Source of the DNA: Acidovorax temperans
Lineage (GTDB): Bacteria > Pseudomonadota > Gammaproteobacteria > Burkholderiales > Burkholderiaceae_C
Length of the DNA stretch: 64,000 nt
Direction: 5' to 3'
Assembly: GCF_006716905.1 (NCBI RefSeq)
Contig: NZ_VFPV01000004.1
Span: 310,001 to 374,000, forward strand
Position numbers and translations under genes: made by a program
In this document: piece by piece, positions 7,152-16,595 of the stretch
Numbering within the stretch: position 1 is the stretch's first letter
How the letters are laid out: the number at the start of each line of letters is the position of its first letter
Notes under the pieces: generated by a model
Told to the model about the DNA's origin: nothing
Database searches by the model: none
Seen by the model: only the letters and a program-made list of their open reading frames with translations

Positions 7152-7601
7152 ATGAGCACCAGCATCCTTCTCATTGCCCACGCCCCCCTGGCCCATGCGC
7201 TGCGCGAGTGCGCGCTGCATGTGTTTGCCGACTGTGGCGACGCCGTAGCCGCACTGGACGTGCCGCCCCATGAGCCGCCAGAACAGACGCTGGCGAATGC
7301 GCGCGCCTTGCTTGCAGGCCTGGCCACCGAGTCCACCCTGGTGCTGACCGACGTGTTTGGTGCCACGCCCTGCAACGTGGCCCAGCGCCTGGTGGACGGC
7401 GTGAACTCCCGCCTGGTCACCGGGGTCAACCTTCCCATGTTGCTGCGCGCGGTCAGCTACCGTGCCGAAACCCTGGATTCCCTCGTCTCCCGCGCTGTCG
7501 TGGGGGGCACCCAGGGGGTCATGCAGGTGGCCATCGCCGCACCACAAAACCAGACCCGACGCCCTATCCATGATCAAGACCCGTACGACCATCAGCAATA
7601 A
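7152..7601 (+). CDS. PTS EIIA component, mannose family (regulatory)
   Basis: This 149-residue protein opens MSTSILLIAHAPLAHAL, placing the phospho-acceptor His at position 10 as in EIIA-Man domains, and carries the LVLTDVFGATPCNVA segment of that fold. It accepts phosphate from HPr. Many beta-proteobacteria have only EIIA-Man, HPr and EI, with no sugar permease, and use the set for regulation. The gene overlaps ptsH by 32 nt in a different frame, so the three genes form a tight operon. Confidence 0.92.
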   Translation: MSTSILLIAHAPLAHALRECALHVFADCGDAVAALDVPPHEPPEQTLANARALLAGLATESTLVLTDVFGATPCNVAQRLVDGVNSRLVTGVNLPMLLRAVSYRAETLDSLVSRAVVGGTQGVMQVAIAAPQNQTRRPIHDQDPYDHQQ

Positions 7602-7839
7602 GCTGGGCTTGCACGCCCGCGCCTCCGCCAAGCTCACCAAGCTGGCGGGCAGTTTCCCTTGTGACGTGTTCATGAGCCGTGGCGACCGCCGCATCAACGC
7701 CAAGAGCATCATGGGCGTGATGATGTTGGCTGCGGGCATCGGCACCGAAGTCGAGCTGGAAACCAGCGGCGAGCGCGAGCAGGAAGCCATGGACGCGCTG
7801 CTGGCGCTGATTGCCGACAAGTTTGGCGAGGGGGAGTGA
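7570..7839 (+). CDS. ptsH: Phosphocarrier protein HPr
   Basis: This 89-residue protein has both key HPr sites: His15 in NKLGLHARAS, phosphorylated by EI, and Ser46 in AKSIMGVMML, the site used by HPr kinase/phosphorylase where present. It shuttles phosphate from EI to the adjacent EIIA. The ATG lies inside the end of the EIIA gene with no clear separate ribosome-binding site, which suggests translational coupling. A longer in-frame extension upstream is a shadow of the EIIA gene. Confidence 0.96.
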   Translation: MIKTRTTISNKLGLHARASAKLTKLAGSFPCDVFMSRGDRRINAKSIMGVMMLAAGIGTEVELETSGEREQEAMDALLALIADKFGEGE

Positions 7840-7894
7840 CCCCCGCCCAGGCCCGCCAGCGCCGCAGGGTGGGCCGCACACAGGAGACCGCTGA

Positions 7895-9634
7895 ATGACT
7901 TTTTCCATCCATGGCTTGGCCGTTGCCCGGGGCATTGCCATTGGCCGCGCCGTGCTGGTGGCGTCCAGCCGGGTGGATGTGGCGCATTACTTCATCCAGC
8001 CCGAGCAGGTGGCGGCCGAGATCGAACGCGTGCGCCAGGGCCGCAACACGGTGGTGGACGAGCTGCAGCGCCTGCAGGCCGACATGCCTGCCGACGCCCC
8101 GCACGAATTGGGCGCGCTGCTGGATGTGCACCTGATGCTGCTGCAGGACGAGGCCCTGGAAGAGGGCGTCAAGCACTGGATTACCGAGCGCCTGTACAAC
8201 GGCGAATGGGCGCTGACCACCCAGCTGGAGGTGATTGCGCGCCAGTTCGACGAGATGGAGGACGAGTACCTGCGCGAACGCAAGGCCGACCTGGAGCAGG
8301 TGGTCGAGCGCATCCTGCGCTACATGAAGGGCGTGGCCAGTCCCGTGGCGCCCCCCGTGAGCCAGCGGCGCAAGACGCAGCAAGACCTGCTGCTGGACGA
8401 CACGGTGGACGTGCCCCTGGTGCTGGTGGCGCACGACCTGTCGCCCGCCGACATGCTGCAGTTCAAGCAAAGCGTATTTGCCGGCTTTGTGACGGATGTG
8501 GGTGGCAAGACCTCGCACACCGCCATCGTGGCGCGCAGCATGGATATCCCGGCCGTGGTGGGCGCACGCGCAGCCAGCCAGCTGGTGCGGCAGGACGACT
8601 GGGTCATCATCGACGGCGATGCCGGCGTGATGATCGTGGACCCTTCGCCCATCATCCTGGCCGAGTATGGTTTTCGCCAGCGTCAAGGCGAACTGGAGCG
8701 TGAGCGCCTGGCCCGCCTGCGCCACACCCCGGCCGTCACCATCGACGGCCAGAAGATAGAACTGCTGGCCAACATCGAGCAACCCGACGATGCCCCCGCC
8801 GCGGTGAAGGCTGGTGCGGTGGGCGTGGGCCTGTTCCGCAGTGAATTTCTTTTCATGGGCAAAACTGGCAACCTGCCGGGCGAGGAAGCCCAGTACCAAG
8901 CCTACCGCCAGGCGCTGGATGGCATGCAGGGCCTGCCCGTCACCATCCGCACCATCGACGTGGGCGCGGACAAGCCGCTGGACAAGGGCCACAAGGACAG
9001 CTACCTGAACCCTGCTCTGGGGCTGCGCGCCATCCGCTGGAGCCTGGCCGACCCGGCCATGTTCCGCACCCAGCTGCGTGCGGTGCTGCGTGCGGCGGCG
9101 CATGGCAAGGTCAAGCTGCTGTTTCCCATGCTGGCGCATGTGTCTGAAATCACCCAGACGCTGGCCCAGGTTGATCTGGCCCGTGCCGAGCTGGATGCGC
9201 GTGGAGTGGCCTACGGCACTGTGCAACTGGGGGCGATGATCGAAATCCCCGCCGCAGCGCTCATGGTGCGCACCTTCTTCAAGTATTTCGACTTCCTGTC
9301 CATCGGCACCAACGATCTGATCCAGTACACGCTGGCGATTGACCGTGCTGACGAGTCCGTGGCCCACCTGTACGACCCGCTGCACCCCGCCGTGCTGCGG
9401 CTGGTGGCCGACGTGATTGCCGAAGGCCACGCGCAGGGCAAGGTGGTGTCGGTGTGTGGCGAAACGGCAGGTGATGTAAGCATGACGCGCCTGCTGCTGG
9501 GCCTTGGGCTGCGCAGCTTCTCCATGCACCCCGCGCAGATTTTGGCCGTGAAGCAAGAGGTGTTGCGGGCCGACACCCGCAAGCTGGCCCCTTGGGCGCA
9601 GCAAGTGCTGCAGGGCGAAGTGCCAGCCGCGTGA
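7895..9634 (+). CDS. ptsI: PTS enzyme I (phosphoenolpyruvate-protein phosphotransferase)
   Basis: The 579-residue protein starts the phosphorelay by transferring phosphate from PEP to HPr. Visible parts in order are the N-terminal HPr-binding helical domain, the swivelling phosphohistidine domain with GGKTSHTAIVAR (His near residue 208) and the C-terminal PEP-binding barrel with GLFRSEFLFMG, DVGADK and SIGTNDLIQYTLAIDR. CGETAG carries the catalytic Cys near the C-terminus. Length is normal. An AGGAG site lies upstream of the ATG. It is the last gene of the EIIA-ptsH-ptsI operon, and a dispersed palindromic repeat follows. Confidence 0.97.
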   Translation: MTFSIHGLAVARGIAIGRAVLVASSRVDVAHYFIQPEQVAAEIERVRQGRNTVVDELQRLQADMPADAPHELGALLDVHLMLLQDEALEEGVKHWITERLYNGEWALTTQLEVIARQFDEMEDEYLRERKADLEQVVERILRYMKGVASPVAPPVSQRRKTQQDLLLDDTVDVPLVLVAHDLSPADMLQFKQSVFAGFVTDVGGKTSHTAIVARSMDIPAVVGARAASQLVRQDDWVIIDGDAGVMIVDPSPIILAEYGFRQRQGELERERLARLRHTPAVTIDGQKIELLANIEQPDDAPAAVKAGAVGVGLFRSEFLFMGKTGNLPGEEAQYQAYRQALDGMQGLPVTIRTIDVGADKPLDKGHKDSYLNPALGLRAIRWSLADPAMFRTQLRAVLRAAAHGKVKLLFPMLAHVSEITQTLAQVDLARAELDARGVAYGTVQLGAMIEIPAAALMVRTFFKYFDFLSIGTNDLIQYTLAIDRADESVAHLYDPLHPAVLRLVADVIAEGHAQGKVVSVCGETAGDVSMTRLLLGLGLRSFSMHPAQILAVKQEVLRADTRKLAPWAQQVLQGEVPAA

Positions 9635-9660
9635 TGGCTGGCGACGCCCAAAGCACTTGA

Positions 9661-9719
9661 ACTGCTATATTTTTAATAGCTGCTTGCGCTTGATTTGAAA
9701 GCGCTAGAGCCACTTTTGG
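9661..9719 (+). repeat. Dispersed palindromic repeat, member 3
   Basis: ATAGCTGCTTGCGCTTG, a short spacer and AAAGCGCTAGAGCCACTTTT repeat the pattern seen at 4088. It lies between the convergent ptsI and EamA-type genes, where no other terminator is apparent, so it may serve as one. Confidence 0.75.
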
Positions 9720-9735
9720 TTCATAGTGAACCGCG

Positions 9736-10584
9736 CTAGCGCGCCCGCATGCCCATCACCGCAGCGCTGATGATCATGGCCGTGGCCAGGCCAATGCTCC
9801 AGCTGAAGCTGCGGCCACTGACCACGATCAGCAGCGTGGTGGAAGCCAGCGGAGTGATGTAGCTCAGGATGCCGATGTGCCGCGCATCGCCCAGCTTCAA
9901 GGCCTTGTCCCACAGGTAAAACGCGCCGCCCAGCGGGCCCAGGCCCAGCACGGCCAGCAGGCCCCAGTCGCGCGCCTGCAGCGCCACGCTGGGCTCCAGC
10001 AGCACATGGCACAGCAGCGACAAGGCGCCGGAAACCAGCCCGAACAAGCCAATCGCGGTGGTGGGGAAGGCCGTGACGCGTTTGGTCATCAACGAATAGG
10101 TAGCCCAGATGAACGCCGCCGCCGCTGCGGGAATGTAGCCCCAGGCCAGCGTGCCACTCAGTTCACGGCCGCCCACGATGGCAATCGCTGCGCCGCCAAA
10201 CCCCAGCAGGGCCGCCACGACATGCGGCACCCGCAGCGCCACGCCGGGCAACACCACCGGGGCCAGCACCACGATGAACAGGGGCCACAGGTAGTTGACG
10301 AGGTTGGCCTCCACCGGTGGCGCATGCCGCAGCGCGATGAACAGCAGAAAGTGGTACGCAAACAGACCATAGACACCCAGCGCCAGCGTGCGCATGGGAA
10401 TGCGCCACTGCGATGGATCGCGCAGCACAAAGGGCCATGCCGGCACGCTGCCGATGATGAGCGTGATGCCGGTGAGCAAGAAGGGTGGAATGTGCGTGAG
10501 CGACACGCCCAGCGAGGCGAGAGAGGCCCACAGGGCGATGGCGCCCAGGGCGTAGAGATTGGCTTGCAAGGGAGAAGAAGACAT
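9736..10584 (-). CDS. EamA/DMT-family transporter, YddG-like
   Basis: This 282-residue integral membrane protein has about ten hydrophobic helices in the two-fold EamA arrangement. The stretch ALRHAPPVEANLVNYLWPLFIV resembles the YddG aromatic amino-acid exporter group. It probably exports a metabolite; the substrate is not readable from sequence. The start at 10584 (MSSSPLQANLYALG) follows a GGGAGAAG box, and longer frames upstream lack support. It lies 112 bp downstream of an AraC-type gene on the same strand, which may regulate it. Confidence 0.88.
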   Translation of the reverse strand: MSSSPLQANLYALGAIALWASLASLGVSLTHIPPFLLTGITLIIGSVPAWPFVLRDPSQWRIPMRTLALGVYGLFAYHFLLFIALRHAPPVEANLVNYLWPLFIVVLAPVVLPGVALRVPHVVAALLGFGGAAIAIVGGRELSGTLAWGYIPAAAAAFIWATYSLMTKRVTAFPTTAIGLFGLVSGALSLLCHVLLEPSVALQARDWGLLAVLGLGPLGGAFYLWDKALKLGDARHIGILSYITPLASTTLLIVVSGRSFSWSIGLATAMIISAAVMGMRAR

Positions 10585-10696
10585 GCGCCGACTGTATGCG
10601 TTTTGCATCGCACTCCATCGTCGTGCAGCACCGGAATATCGTCGCGCTGCGATGGTTGTGGCGGCCGTGGCGGGCACGCTCAGCCGTGCTTTGGAG

Positions 10697-11464
10697 TCAC
10701 TGGGCTTTTGCTGCCTGCTCGGCCAGCGCATCGCGGCGCAAGGCGGCCGTCAATGCTGAAGGAGATCGGTACCCCGTGGCGCTCGCTACCGCGGCCACCG
10801 GCATGCCGCTGGCCCGCAGCAGCCGCGCGTGGGCCAGGCGCTGTTGGCGCAGCCATTCGATGGCACCCAAGCCTAGCTCATCACGGCAGCGCGCGGTGAA
10901 CTGGCTGGGGCTGAGGTGCACACGCCGGGCCAGGTCGGCCACGGTGATTTCCTGGTGCCACTCGCGCGCTGCCCATTGCTGCAGCCGCTGCCAGTCAATG
11001 GCACGCCTGCGGGAGTTGACGGAAGCGGAGCGCCCGCCAGTGGGCAGGCTGTGTGCGGGCGAAGGGGGTGTGCCGGTACCGTCCACCAGCCATGCTTCCA
11101 GCAGCAGCGCAGGTCCATGGGCCTGCGCCAGGGGCCGCCCCTGCTGCAGAGCATGGGCCAGGTACTGCGCCAGCGGGTGTGCGTGGGAAGGTGGTGCGGC
11201 CGCGCGCTGCAGGCACTGCGCCCAGCCGGGTTGGGTGCTGTCCAGCACCAGGCACAAGCTGCCCCGCTGGGCTTCAAAGTCGTGTCGTGCGCCGGGCCGG
11301 ATCACGCAGCCTTCGCCCTGGGCCACGCGCTGCCCTCGGCCTTCAATCTCCAGCTCCAGCGCGCCCTCCAGGCCGAACAGCACCTGGAAGTGATCGTGGC
11401 TGTGGCTGCCGGGTGAAGGCCCGTAGCGTCGCAGTGACAGGGCATCTGCGGCGGCGGGCTGCAT
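10697..11464 (-). CDS. AraC-family transcriptional regulator
   Basis: The 255-residue protein has an N-terminal cupin-like sensor (SHSHDHFQVLFGLEGALELEIEG) and a C-terminal double helix-turn-helix (ITVADLARRVHLSPSQFTARCRDELG, then VAAVASATGYRSPSALTAALRR). This layout fits AraC regulators that bind a small ligand. It is transcribed toward the EamA exporter and may control it; this is inferred from adjacency. The FxxxxGxxP motif of the second helix-turn-helix is partly degenerate. Confidence 0.9.
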   Translation of the reverse strand: MQPAAADALSLRRYGPSPGSHSHDHFQVLFGLEGALELEIEGRGQRVAQGEGCVIRPGARHDFEAQRGSLCLVLDSTQPGWAQCLQRAAAPPSHAHPLAQYLAHALQQGRPLAQAHGPALLLEAWLVDGTGTPPSPAHSLPTGGRSASVNSRRRAIDWQRLQQWAAREWHQEITVADLARRVHLSPSQFTARCRDELGLGAIEWLRQQRLAHARLLRASGMPVAAVASATGYRSPSALTAALRRDALAEQAAKAQ

Positions 11465-11491
11465 GGCGGTTGGGTCGTGCTGCGGCCGGGC

Positions 11492-12472
11492 TTATACGCC
11501 GGCGGCGTGGGCCTGCTGGTCGGCGTGGTAGCTGCTGCGCACCATGGCGCCCACGGCGGCGTGGCTGAAGCCCATCTTGTAGGCCTCTTCCTCGAACATC
11601 TTGAAGGTGTCGGGGTGCACGTAGCGGCGCACGGGCAGGTGGCTGTTGCTGGGGGCCAGATACTGGCCAATGGTCAGCATGTCGATGTTGTGTGCGCGCA
11701 TGTCGCGCATCACCTGCAGGATTTCTTCGTCCGTCTCGCCCAGGCCGACCATGATGCCGCTCTTGGTAGGCACATTGGGGTGCAGTTCCTTGAACTTCTT
11801 GAGCAGGTTCAGGCTGAACTGGTAGTCGGAGCCGGGACGCGCTTCCTTGTACAGGCGTGGTGCGGTCTCCAGGTTGTGGTTCATCACATCGGGCGGCGCG
11901 GCCTTGAGGATTTCAAGGGCGCGGTCATCGCGGCCGCGGAAGTCGGGCGTGAGGATCTCGATCTGCGTGCTGGGCGAGAGTTCGCGAATGCGCTGGATGC
12001 ATTCCACGAAGTGGCCGCTGCCGCCATCGCGCAGGTCGTCGCGGTCCACGCTGGTGATCACCACATACTTGAGCTTGAGCGCGGCAATGGTGCGTGCCAG
12101 GTTCAGCGGCTCGTCCTTGTCCAGCGGGTCGGGGCGGCCATGGCCCACGTCGCAGAACGGGCAGCGGCGCGTGCACTTGTCACCCATGATCATGAAGGTG
12201 GCCGTGCCCTTGCCAAAGCATTCGCCAATGTTGGGGCATGAGGCTTCTTCGCACACCGTGTGCAGCTTGTGCTCGCGCAGGATTTCCTTGATTTCGTAAA
12301 AGCGCGTGGTGGGGCTGCCCGCCTTCACGCGGATCCAGTCGGGTTTCTTGAGCACTTCGCCTTGTTCGACCTTGATCGGAATGCGCGACAGCTTGGCCGC
12401 AGCCTTCTGTTTGGCCAGGGGGTTGTAGGCTTCGGTGGATTGCGCTTCGCGGACGACTTCAGGAGTGCTCAT
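11492..12472 (-). CDS. lipA: Lipoyl synthase (radical SAM)
   Basis: This 326-residue enzyme inserts two sulfur atoms into octanoyl groups bound to E2 or GcvH. It has both iron-sulfur sites: the auxiliary cluster [12 protein letters not shown] and the radical SAM motif [10 protein letters not shown]. It ends with the conserved RSSYHAD segment that supplies a Ser ligand to the auxiliary cluster. It lies 25 bp after lipB on the same strand, so octanoyl transfer and sulfur insertion are encoded together. Confidence 0.98.
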   Translation of the reverse strand: MSTPEVVREAQSTEAYNPLAKQKAAAKLSRIPIKVEQGEVLKKPDWIRVKAGSPTTRFYEIKEILREHKLHTVCEEASCPNIGECFGKGTATFMIMGDKCTRRCPFCDVGHGRPDPLDKDEPLNLARTIAALKLKYVVITSVDRDDLRDGGSGHFVECIQRIRELSPSTQIEILTPDFRGRDDRALEILKAAPPDVMNHNLETAPRLYKEARPGSDYQFSLNLLKKFKELHPNVPTKSGIMVGLGETDEEILQVMRDMRAHNIDMLTIGQYLAPSNSHLPVRRYVHPDTFKMFEEEAYKMGFSHAAVGAMVRSSYHADQQAHAAGV

Positions 12473-12497
12473 GGCGTGTGGGGCGGCGTGGGGGGGA

Positions 12498-13193
12498 TCA
12501 GGGTGCCAAGCGCATGCTGAGCTGTTGGCCCAGCACCTGCGCGGCTTCTTCCCAGGTGGTCGAGACCCCGATTGTAGAAAGGTCCACGGTTTGCAAACCT
12601 GCGTAACCGCAAGGGTTGATCCGGCGGTAGGGCTCCAGGTCCATGTCCACGTTCAGTGCCACACCGTGGTAGGTGCAGTGGCGGCTCACCTTGATCCCCA
12701 GCGCAGCGATCTTGCCCAGGCCGGTGAAATCGGGTTCTGGCGCGGCGGTGCCTTCGCGTTTTTGGGGGCGCTGCGGCAGCAGCGCGTGGCTGTGGGGATC
12801 GTCCAGCCGCACGTAGATGCCGGGCGCGCCCGCGACGCGGTGGCCGGTCACGCCGAAATGGTCCAGCGTGCGGATCACGGCTTCTTCCACGCGGTAGACG
12901 TATTCCTTGACGTAGTAACCCGCGCGTTGCAGGTCGATGAGCGGGTAGGCCACCACCTGCCCCGGCCCGTGGAAGGTGACTTGCCCGCCGCGATTGGTGG
13001 CGATCACCGGAATTTCACCCGGGTTCAGGATGTGATCTTTTTTGCCTGCCAGGCCTTGTGTGTAAAGCGGTGGGTGCTCACAAATCAAGAGCAAATCAGG
13101 GCTGTCTGGCGTGCGTGTGGCGGTGTAGTCCTGCATGGACTGCACGGTGCCCGCATAGTCCACGCGGCCCAGCATGCGCGTCTCGATGGCCAT
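12498..13193 (-). CDS. lipB: Octanoyl-[ACP]:protein octanoyltransferase
   Basis: This 231-residue enzyme moves octanoate from acyl carrier protein to lipoyl domains. Family motifs are present: [12 protein letters not shown], the catalytic Lys in [13 protein letters not shown] and the catalytic Cys in INPCGYAG. Length is slightly above average because of an insert around [20 protein letters not shown]. It begins 3 nt after the DUF493 gene ends and precedes lipA, forming a three-gene unit. Confidence 0.97.
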   Translation of the reverse strand: MAIETRMLGRVDYAGTVQSMQDYTATRTPDSPDLLLICEHPPLYTQGLAGKKDHILNPGEIPVIATNRGGQVTFHGPGQVVAYPLIDLQRAGYYVKEYVYRVEEAVIRTLDHFGVTGHRVAGAPGIYVRLDDPHSHALLPQRPQKREGTAAPEPDFTGLGKIAALGIKVSRHCTYHGVALNVDMDLEPYRRINPCGYAGLQTVDLSTIGVSTTWEEAAQVLGQQLSMRLAP

Positions 13194-13196
13194 GGC

Positions 13197-13514
13197 TTAC
13201 AGGGCGTACTTCACCAGAGGGTGTGAGGTGAGCGCGCGGTAGAAGTTGTCCAGATGCTCGCGGCTGGTGGCCGTGATGGTGATGGTCAGGCTGATGTATT
13301 TGCCGCCCGAACTATCGCGCTGGGCGATGCTGGCAGGGTCCAGAAACGGGTCGTGGCGCTGTGCCAACGCTGCCATCTGCAGAAAAAAGTCATCCGTCTT
13401 GAGCCCCATGACCTTGACCGGGAACAAGCAGGGGTATTCGATGAGCGAGTCTTTGCGAGGGTCTGGGGTGGTGTCGTCCAGGCGGTTGGATGAAGGGGGC
13501 ACAGAAGAGGTCAT
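13197..13514 (-). CDS. DUF493 (YbeD-like) protein
   Basis: This 105-residue protein contains the DUF493 core: LIEYPCLFPVKVMG near the start, then KYISLTITITATSREHLDNFYRAL, an ACT-like beta-alpha-beta fold. Members usually sit next to lipB, as here with a 3-nt gap, and may bind a regulatory ligand; function is not established. The start at 13514 was chosen by family length; a frame extends to 13601 without a good ribosome-binding site. Confidence 0.88.
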   Translation of the reverse strand: MTSSVPPSSNRLDDTTPDPRKDSLIEYPCLFPVKVMGLKTDDFFLQMAALAQRHDPFLDPASIAQRDSSGGKYISLTITITATSREHLDNFYRALTSHPLVKYAL

Positions 13515-13736
13515 GGTCGGTAGTGCTTCGTTTTTGGTAGCGGGCCAGGCTTTTAGGGTCAGCCTTGGCGCCCTAGTCGATAGCGCCGCATTGTGCGCCA
13601 AGGTGCCCGTTTCGCTGCTTATTTCAGGCCTTGGACGCGATGGTTTCTCGTTGGTGCGTCACCACAAGAGGGAGGGGCAGCGCACCGCATTTGTGCCCGC
13701 CATGTGGAATTTTCCATGCGCCAACGGGTTTTTACT

Positions 13737-13742
13737 TATAAT
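13737..13742 (+). promoter_or_regulatory. Possible -10 box of the atp operon promoter
   Basis: A perfect TATAAT lies 49 bp before the atpI start, in an AT-rich patch (13728-13748) within otherwise GC-rich DNA. No good -35 box is visible at the right spacing. The 276-bp gap between the divergent DUF493 and atpI genes holds no gene. Confidence 0.45.
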
Positions 13743-13790
13743 TAGAGGCTTTGTAAAAGTTGCGGTCTTTAACGCGGACGTCATTCACCG

Positions 13791-14264
13791 ATGAAAACAA
13801 TCGCGCCAGAGACCGAAACTGAGGCTGAAGATTCTGGTTTCAAGCCCCTGACAGCCCAAGAGGCTGAGCAGTGGCGGCGTCGCAATCCGCCGGTATCGCC
13901 ATGGAAGGTGGTGCTGGGGCAGTCGCTGGTTGGAGTGGTGGTGGCGTTGGTCGCCTGGATGTGGACTCAAGATGTCCGCGCGGGTTGGTCGGCTGCCTAT
14001 GGTTCCTTGGCGGTGGTGGTTCCTGCGGCGCTGTTTGCGTACGGCGTTTTGCGCCAGAAATCAGCACCTCGCCCGGGCCTTGCCATGCTGGGATTCGTTG
14101 GGTGGGAAGCAGCCAAGATTGTGCTCACGATTGCACTGCTGGTTGCCGCGCCCCGGGTGGTGCCAGGCTTGAACTGGCTCGCTCTGGTGGCGGGGTTGGT
14201 GATCACAATGAAAACGTACTGGGTTGCACTGATGGTGCGGCCTGGTGTTCGAAAAACCGATTGA
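13791..14264 (+). CDS. atpI: ATP synthase subunit I
   Basis: This 157-residue membrane protein has about four hydrophobic segments after a charged N-terminus and occupies the usual first place of the atp operon. AtpI helps assemble the c-ring but is not essential. The LGQSLVGVVVALVAW and GWEAAKIVLTIALLVAAP segments fit the beta-proteobacterial form. Its 3' end lies 19 bp before the chosen atpB start. Confidence 0.9.
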   Translation: MKTIAPETETEAEDSGFKPLTAQEAEQWRRRNPPVSPWKVVLGQSLVGVVVALVAWMWTQDVRAGWSAAYGSLAVVVPAALFAYGVLRQKSAPRPGLAMLGFVGWEAAKIVLTIALLVAAPRVVPGLNWLALVAGLVITMKTYWVALMVRPGVRKTD

Positions 14265-14283
14265 TATAGAGAAGAGTAGTCCG

Positions 14284-15162
14284 ATGGCCGCAGAAGCGCA
14301 TGCCCCGACCGCAAGTGAATATATCGTTCACCATTTGCAGCATTTGCAGAACATTCCGCAAAAAGCCATTGTTGACTTCTCGGTGGTCAACATCGACTCT
14401 TTGATCACCGCTCTGGTGGTTGGTTTCATTGGCTTGTTCATTTTGTGGCTGGGTGCGCGCAAGGCCACTTCCGGTGTTCCTGGTCGCTTCCAGGCGGCTG
14501 TGGAAATTCTGGTGGAAATGGTGGACACCCAAACCAAGGCCAATATCAAGAACGCCAACAGCCGCAAGTTCATTGCTCCGATGGCGCTGACTGTGTTCGT
14601 CTGGATTTTCATGATGAACGCCATGGACATGCTGCCCGTGGATCTGCTGCCCGCCATCTGGACCAAGATCTATGCCGCGATGGGCCACGATCCGCACCAC
14701 GCCTATCTGCGTGTTGTGCCCACGGCTGACCTGTCCACTACGCTGGGCTTGGCCGTTTCCATTCTGTTGCTGAGCTTGTACTACAGCGTCAAGATCAAGG
14801 GCGCTGGTGGCTGGGGCCACGAACTGGTGAGCGCACCATTCGGCTCTAGCAAGAACCCTCTTTTTGCCGTGATCCTGGGTCTCATCAACGTGACCATGCA
14901 GATCATCGAATACGTGGCCAAGGCGGTTTCGCATGGCATGCGGTTGTTCGGCAACATGTACGCTGGTGAGTTGGTGTTCCTGCTGATCGCCCTGATGGGT
15001 GGCGCTGCTGCAATGTCGCTTCCTGGTGTGCTGCTCCCCGTGGGGCACGTCATTGCGGGTTCGCTCTGGGCAATCTTCCACATCTTGGTGATTACCCTGC
15101 AGGCGTTCATTTTCATGATGCTGGCGCTGATTTACCTCGGCCAGGCCCATGAGGCCCACTGA
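14284..15162 (+). CDS. atpB: ATP synthase F0 subunit a
   Basis: The 292-residue integral membrane protein forms the proton half-channels. The essential Arg is in SHGMRLFGNMYAGE, and the C-terminal helix with QAFIFMMLALIYL is typical. The start MAAEAHAPTASEYI at 14284 follows an AGAAGAG box; the frame extends 13 codons upstream through the end of atpI, but that start has less support. It precedes atpE by 61 bp. Confidence 0.97.
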   Translation: MAAEAHAPTASEYIVHHLQHLQNIPQKAIVDFSVVNIDSLITALVVGFIGLFILWLGARKATSGVPGRFQAAVEILVEMVDTQTKANIKNANSRKFIAPMALTVFVWIFMMNAMDMLPVDLLPAIWTKIYAAMGHDPHHAYLRVVPTADLSTTLGLAVSILLLSLYYSVKIKGAGGWGHELVSAPFGSSKNPLFAVILGLINVTMQIIEYVAKAVSHGMRLFGNMYAGELVFLLIALMGGAAAMSLPGVLLPVGHVIAGSLWAIFHILVITLQAFIFMMLALIYLGQAHEAH

Positions 15163-15196
15163 CCCTTTGTTTCGTTTTCGTTTCCTTTCTCTTTAA

Positions 15197-15493
<297 letters not shown>

Positions 15494-15528
15494 TTCCCGT
15501 CAACGCCATCTCTTAGAAAGGTGTTGCC

Positions 15529-15999
15529 GTGAGTATCAACGCGACCCTGTTCTTTCAGATCATCGTCTTTTTCGTGCTGGTGTGGTTCACGATGAAATTC
15601 GTGTGGCCGCCCATCACCAAGGCGTTGGATGAACGAGCCCAGAAAATCGCCGATGGCCTCTCTGCTGCCGAACGTGCCAAGACCGAACTCGCCGCTGCTG
15701 ACCAGCTGGTGAAGAAGGAATTGGCCCAAGCCAGCAATGAGACGGCCTCGCGTCTTGCGGACGCCGACCGCCGTGCCCAAGCCATCATCGAAGAAGCCAA
15801 AGCCCGTGCCACGGAAGAAGCCAACAAGATTGTGGCTGCTGCCCAGGCTGAGGTTGAGCAACAGACGGTGCGAGCACGTGAAGCCCTGCGCGAGCAGGTG
15901 GCCGCGTTGGCTGTCAAGGGTGCCGAGCAGATTCTCCGCAAGGAAGTCAATGCCGGTGTCCATGCAGACTTGCTTAACCGCCTGAAGGCCGAGCTGTAA
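15529..15999 (+). CDS. atpF: ATP synthase F0 subunit b
   Basis: This 156-residue protein has one N-terminal transmembrane helix followed by a long charged coiled coil, the peripheral stalk. [20 protein letters not shown] is the standard opening. The start codon is GTG, preceded by an AGAAAGG ribosome-binding site. It lies between atpE and atpH, as is usual. Confidence 0.97.
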   Translation: MSINATLFFQIIVFFVLVWFTMKFVWPPITKALDERAQKIADGLSAAERAKTELAAADQLVKKELAQASNETASRLADADRRAQAIIEEAKARATEEANKIVAAAQAEVEQQTVRAREALREQVAALAVKGAEQILRKEVNAGVHADLLNRLKAEL

Positions 16000-16008
16000 G
16001 GGGACAAC

Positions 16009-16551
16009 ATGGCTGAACTCGCCACCATTGCTCGCCCTTACGCAGAAGCCTTGTTCAAGGCTGCCACTGCCAGCGCGGGTGTTGATCTGGACAGCACGGC
16101 TGTCTGGCTCGACGAGCTGGCGGCGATTGCCGCCACCCCCGAGCTTCGCCAGCTGGCGGACAACCCCAAGGTAACGGCAGACCAGGTGTTTGCCGTTTTT
16201 ACGGGCGTTGCGCGTTCTGCGCTGCCCGACATGGCCAAAAACTTCCTGCGCACCATCATCGACAACGGGCGTATCAACACGCTTGGTGAGGTGGCTGCTC
16301 AGTATCGTGCCCTCGTGAATCGCCGCAGCGGCTCCTCGGATGCTGTCGTGTACAGCGCATTTCCTCTGGACAGTGCGGCATTGGCAGATGTGGGTGGAGT
16401 GCTGGAAAAGCGCTTCGGCCGCAAGCTCAATCTCACCGTGAAGCAGGACGAGTCCCTCATCGGTGGCATTCGCGTAGTGGTGGGTGACGAAGTGCTGGAC
16501 ACTTCGGTCAAGGCCCGTCTTGAACAAATGAAAGCGGCCCTTGTTGCGTAA
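16009..16551 (+). CDS. atpH: ATP synthase F1 subunit delta
   Basis: This 180-residue protein joins the stalk to the top of the F1 head. It has the N-terminal helical domain beginning [15 protein letters not shown] and the C-terminal motif [28 protein letters not shown] that defines the family. A GGGGACAAC box precedes the start, 9 bp after atpF. Confidence 0.97.
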   Translation: MAELATIARPYAEALFKAATASAGVDLDSTAVWLDELAAIAATPELRQLADNPKVTADQVFAVFTGVARSALPDMAKNFLRTIIDNGRINTLGEVAAQYRALVNRRSGSSDAVVYSAFPLDSAALADVGGVLEKRFGRKLNLTVKQDESLIGGIRVVVGDEVLDTSVKARLEQMKAALVA

Positions 16552-16595
16552 CGCGCAGCGAGGTCTTAGCGAACCAAAGAAAGAAGGAAAGAGTC

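Noticed and set aside
7709..9604. 631-codon open frame on the minus strand
   Set aside because: Antisense shadow of ptsI and ptsH; no motif and no ribosome-binding site.
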